A model generated the notes under the pieces. It did not search any database. It was not told the origin of the DNA and saw nothing but the letters and a program-made list of their open reading frames with translations. From Chara braunii (lineage: Eukaryota; Streptophyta; Charophyceae; Charales; Characeae), in contig BFEA01000430.1 of assembly GCA_003427395.1 (NCBI GenBank), positions 753,661 to 794,850 of the forward strand: 41,190 nucleotides of DNA, read 5' to 3'. Below, one piece after another: positions 40,481 to 41,190 of this stretch (position 1 is the first letter of the stretch; each line of letters begins with the position of its first letter). The position numbers and the translations under genes were made by a program.

Positions 40481-41190
40481 CTGACTGCGTGCGCACTCAC
40501 CGTGTGGAACTGCCGAGTGAAGATGAGCGCGAACCCCGACGATTGTCGTGACGGCACTCTGTCCACCTTTGGGCGTGCACTTCGCGTTTGCTGGGGTGCT
40601 GCGTGGGGTGGCGGTCGCGCCTTCCGAAAAAGGAGATCGGGAGCGACGTCGAGTATGACGTGGACAGCGACTTGGTAGGCGGAGGGACATGCGAGGGCAT
40701 GTGGGGTGCGTCGGTGCCACGAAACGTGCGCGGTGAAGAATGGTTGTGCCAGCTATGGTGCGCCAGCTGTTGACGACAGTGGCGGTGCGTGGTTTCCGTC
40801 GGGCAGCATCTCCCCAACAAAAAACGCAAAACACATCGTCAATGCCCAGGGCGCCGCTCGTATTTGTAGGCGCGCGGGACACGAGGCCCCCTCGGGCCTT
40901 CCGTTTCGGATTTCCGTGCAGGGTCCGCGCGCCGACTCTAGTCCGTTCGATCCGCGCATCGAACGGTGGCTGCACGTCAAAATTGTCGCGAGGGGGGCCT
41001 GGTGCGTTGAAATGTAACAAAAACGTCCCTACGGGCTGGCCCTTCCCGGACGTCATTGGAAAACGGGCCCTTGTTCCGGGCCCCTCGCGTTCGTGTCTTC
41101 GGGTTCGCGGGCCCCGGTGGAGGGGGTCTCAGGTGTCGGTGGGGGGCAGTTTGTACTTTTCAGGGGTGAGGGGGGAGAACCGCGGGAGGG
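40481..41190. other. GC-rich end of window, no supported gene
   Basis: Both strands have open frames (for example about 200 codons on the minus strand from 41056), but high GC content makes long frames common by chance and I recognise nothing. The last 90 bases are G-rich with several runs of four or more G, which could form a quadruplex. Confidence 0.4.

Noticed and set aside
40065-40484. 139-aa Thr/His-rich frame and opposite-strand Cys/Val-rich frames
   Set aside because: These are products of the CA-rich low-complexity tract.
40436-41056. 206-aa minus-strand frame at the GC-rich end
   Set aside because: Long frames arise easily at this GC content, it overlaps open frames on the other strand, and no domain is recognisable.

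Overview
The window is eukaryotic, intergenic or repeat-rich nuclear DNA. It has long microsatellites, large diverged repeats, a decayed Ty3/gypsy retrotransposon, a Ulp1-type protease, a split Myb/SANT-like gene and intron-like gaps. There are no bacterial operons or ribosome binding sites. The style of the repeated proteins (Ty3 pol of the 'GWTN..VAVVQR' type, Myb/SANT-like and Ulp1 families) recalls the charophyte alga Chara. That is recognition, not proof; a streptophyte alga is my best guess. Base composition is mosaic: roughly 7.5-18 kb is AT-rich, while 30.5-41 kb is GC-rich.

Layout. 1-1228: a TC microsatellite and unassigned sequence. 1229-8041: first copy of a ~6.8 kb repeat, whose second copy lies at 18945-26124. 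The repeat carries a well-conserved 84-aa ORF, a decayed ORF of a repeated ~100-aa module, and several VNTRs. 8383-10337: more decayed copies of the module. 10412-15835: one gag-protease-RT-RNase H-integrase coding region broken by stops and frameshifts. 15836-18944: non-coding sequence with tandem repeats and one possible exon on the minus strand. The repeats flanking the gypsy core look either like very long LTRs or like a tandem duplication of a ~17.7 kb unit. Near its right end the second copy carries a ~1.2 kb inversion (about 24943-26124) that separates the two halves of a Myb/SANT-like gene.

26.5-28.8 kb: TA microsatellites, a fold-back sequence and degenerate tandem repeats. 28.8-37.2 kb: three coding blocks, all on the minus strand. 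They are a cysteine-rich ORF (37.2-36.15 kb), a long broken gene (35.25-30.85 kb) and a Ulp1-type protease whose catalytic cysteine is changed (29.9-28.8 kb). The long gene seems to join a ParB-like domain to a DNA-methyltransferase-like domain. The gaps between these blocks, and the DNA beyond them to 38.8 kb, are strewn with a ~22-bp palindromic motif in both orientations, which also builds larger hairpins in a 172-bp tandem array. I read this block as a candidate undescribed mobile element or repeat-borne gene cluster. 38.8-41.2 kb: further repeats, a CA-rich tract and G-rich sequence with no supported gene.

Almost every coding region here is broken. Several stops arose by C-to-T or G-to-A change, and at five sites one copy of the large repeat keeps the sense codon where the other has a stop. 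The clearest exception is the 84-aa ORF, where five of the six differences between copies are synonymous.
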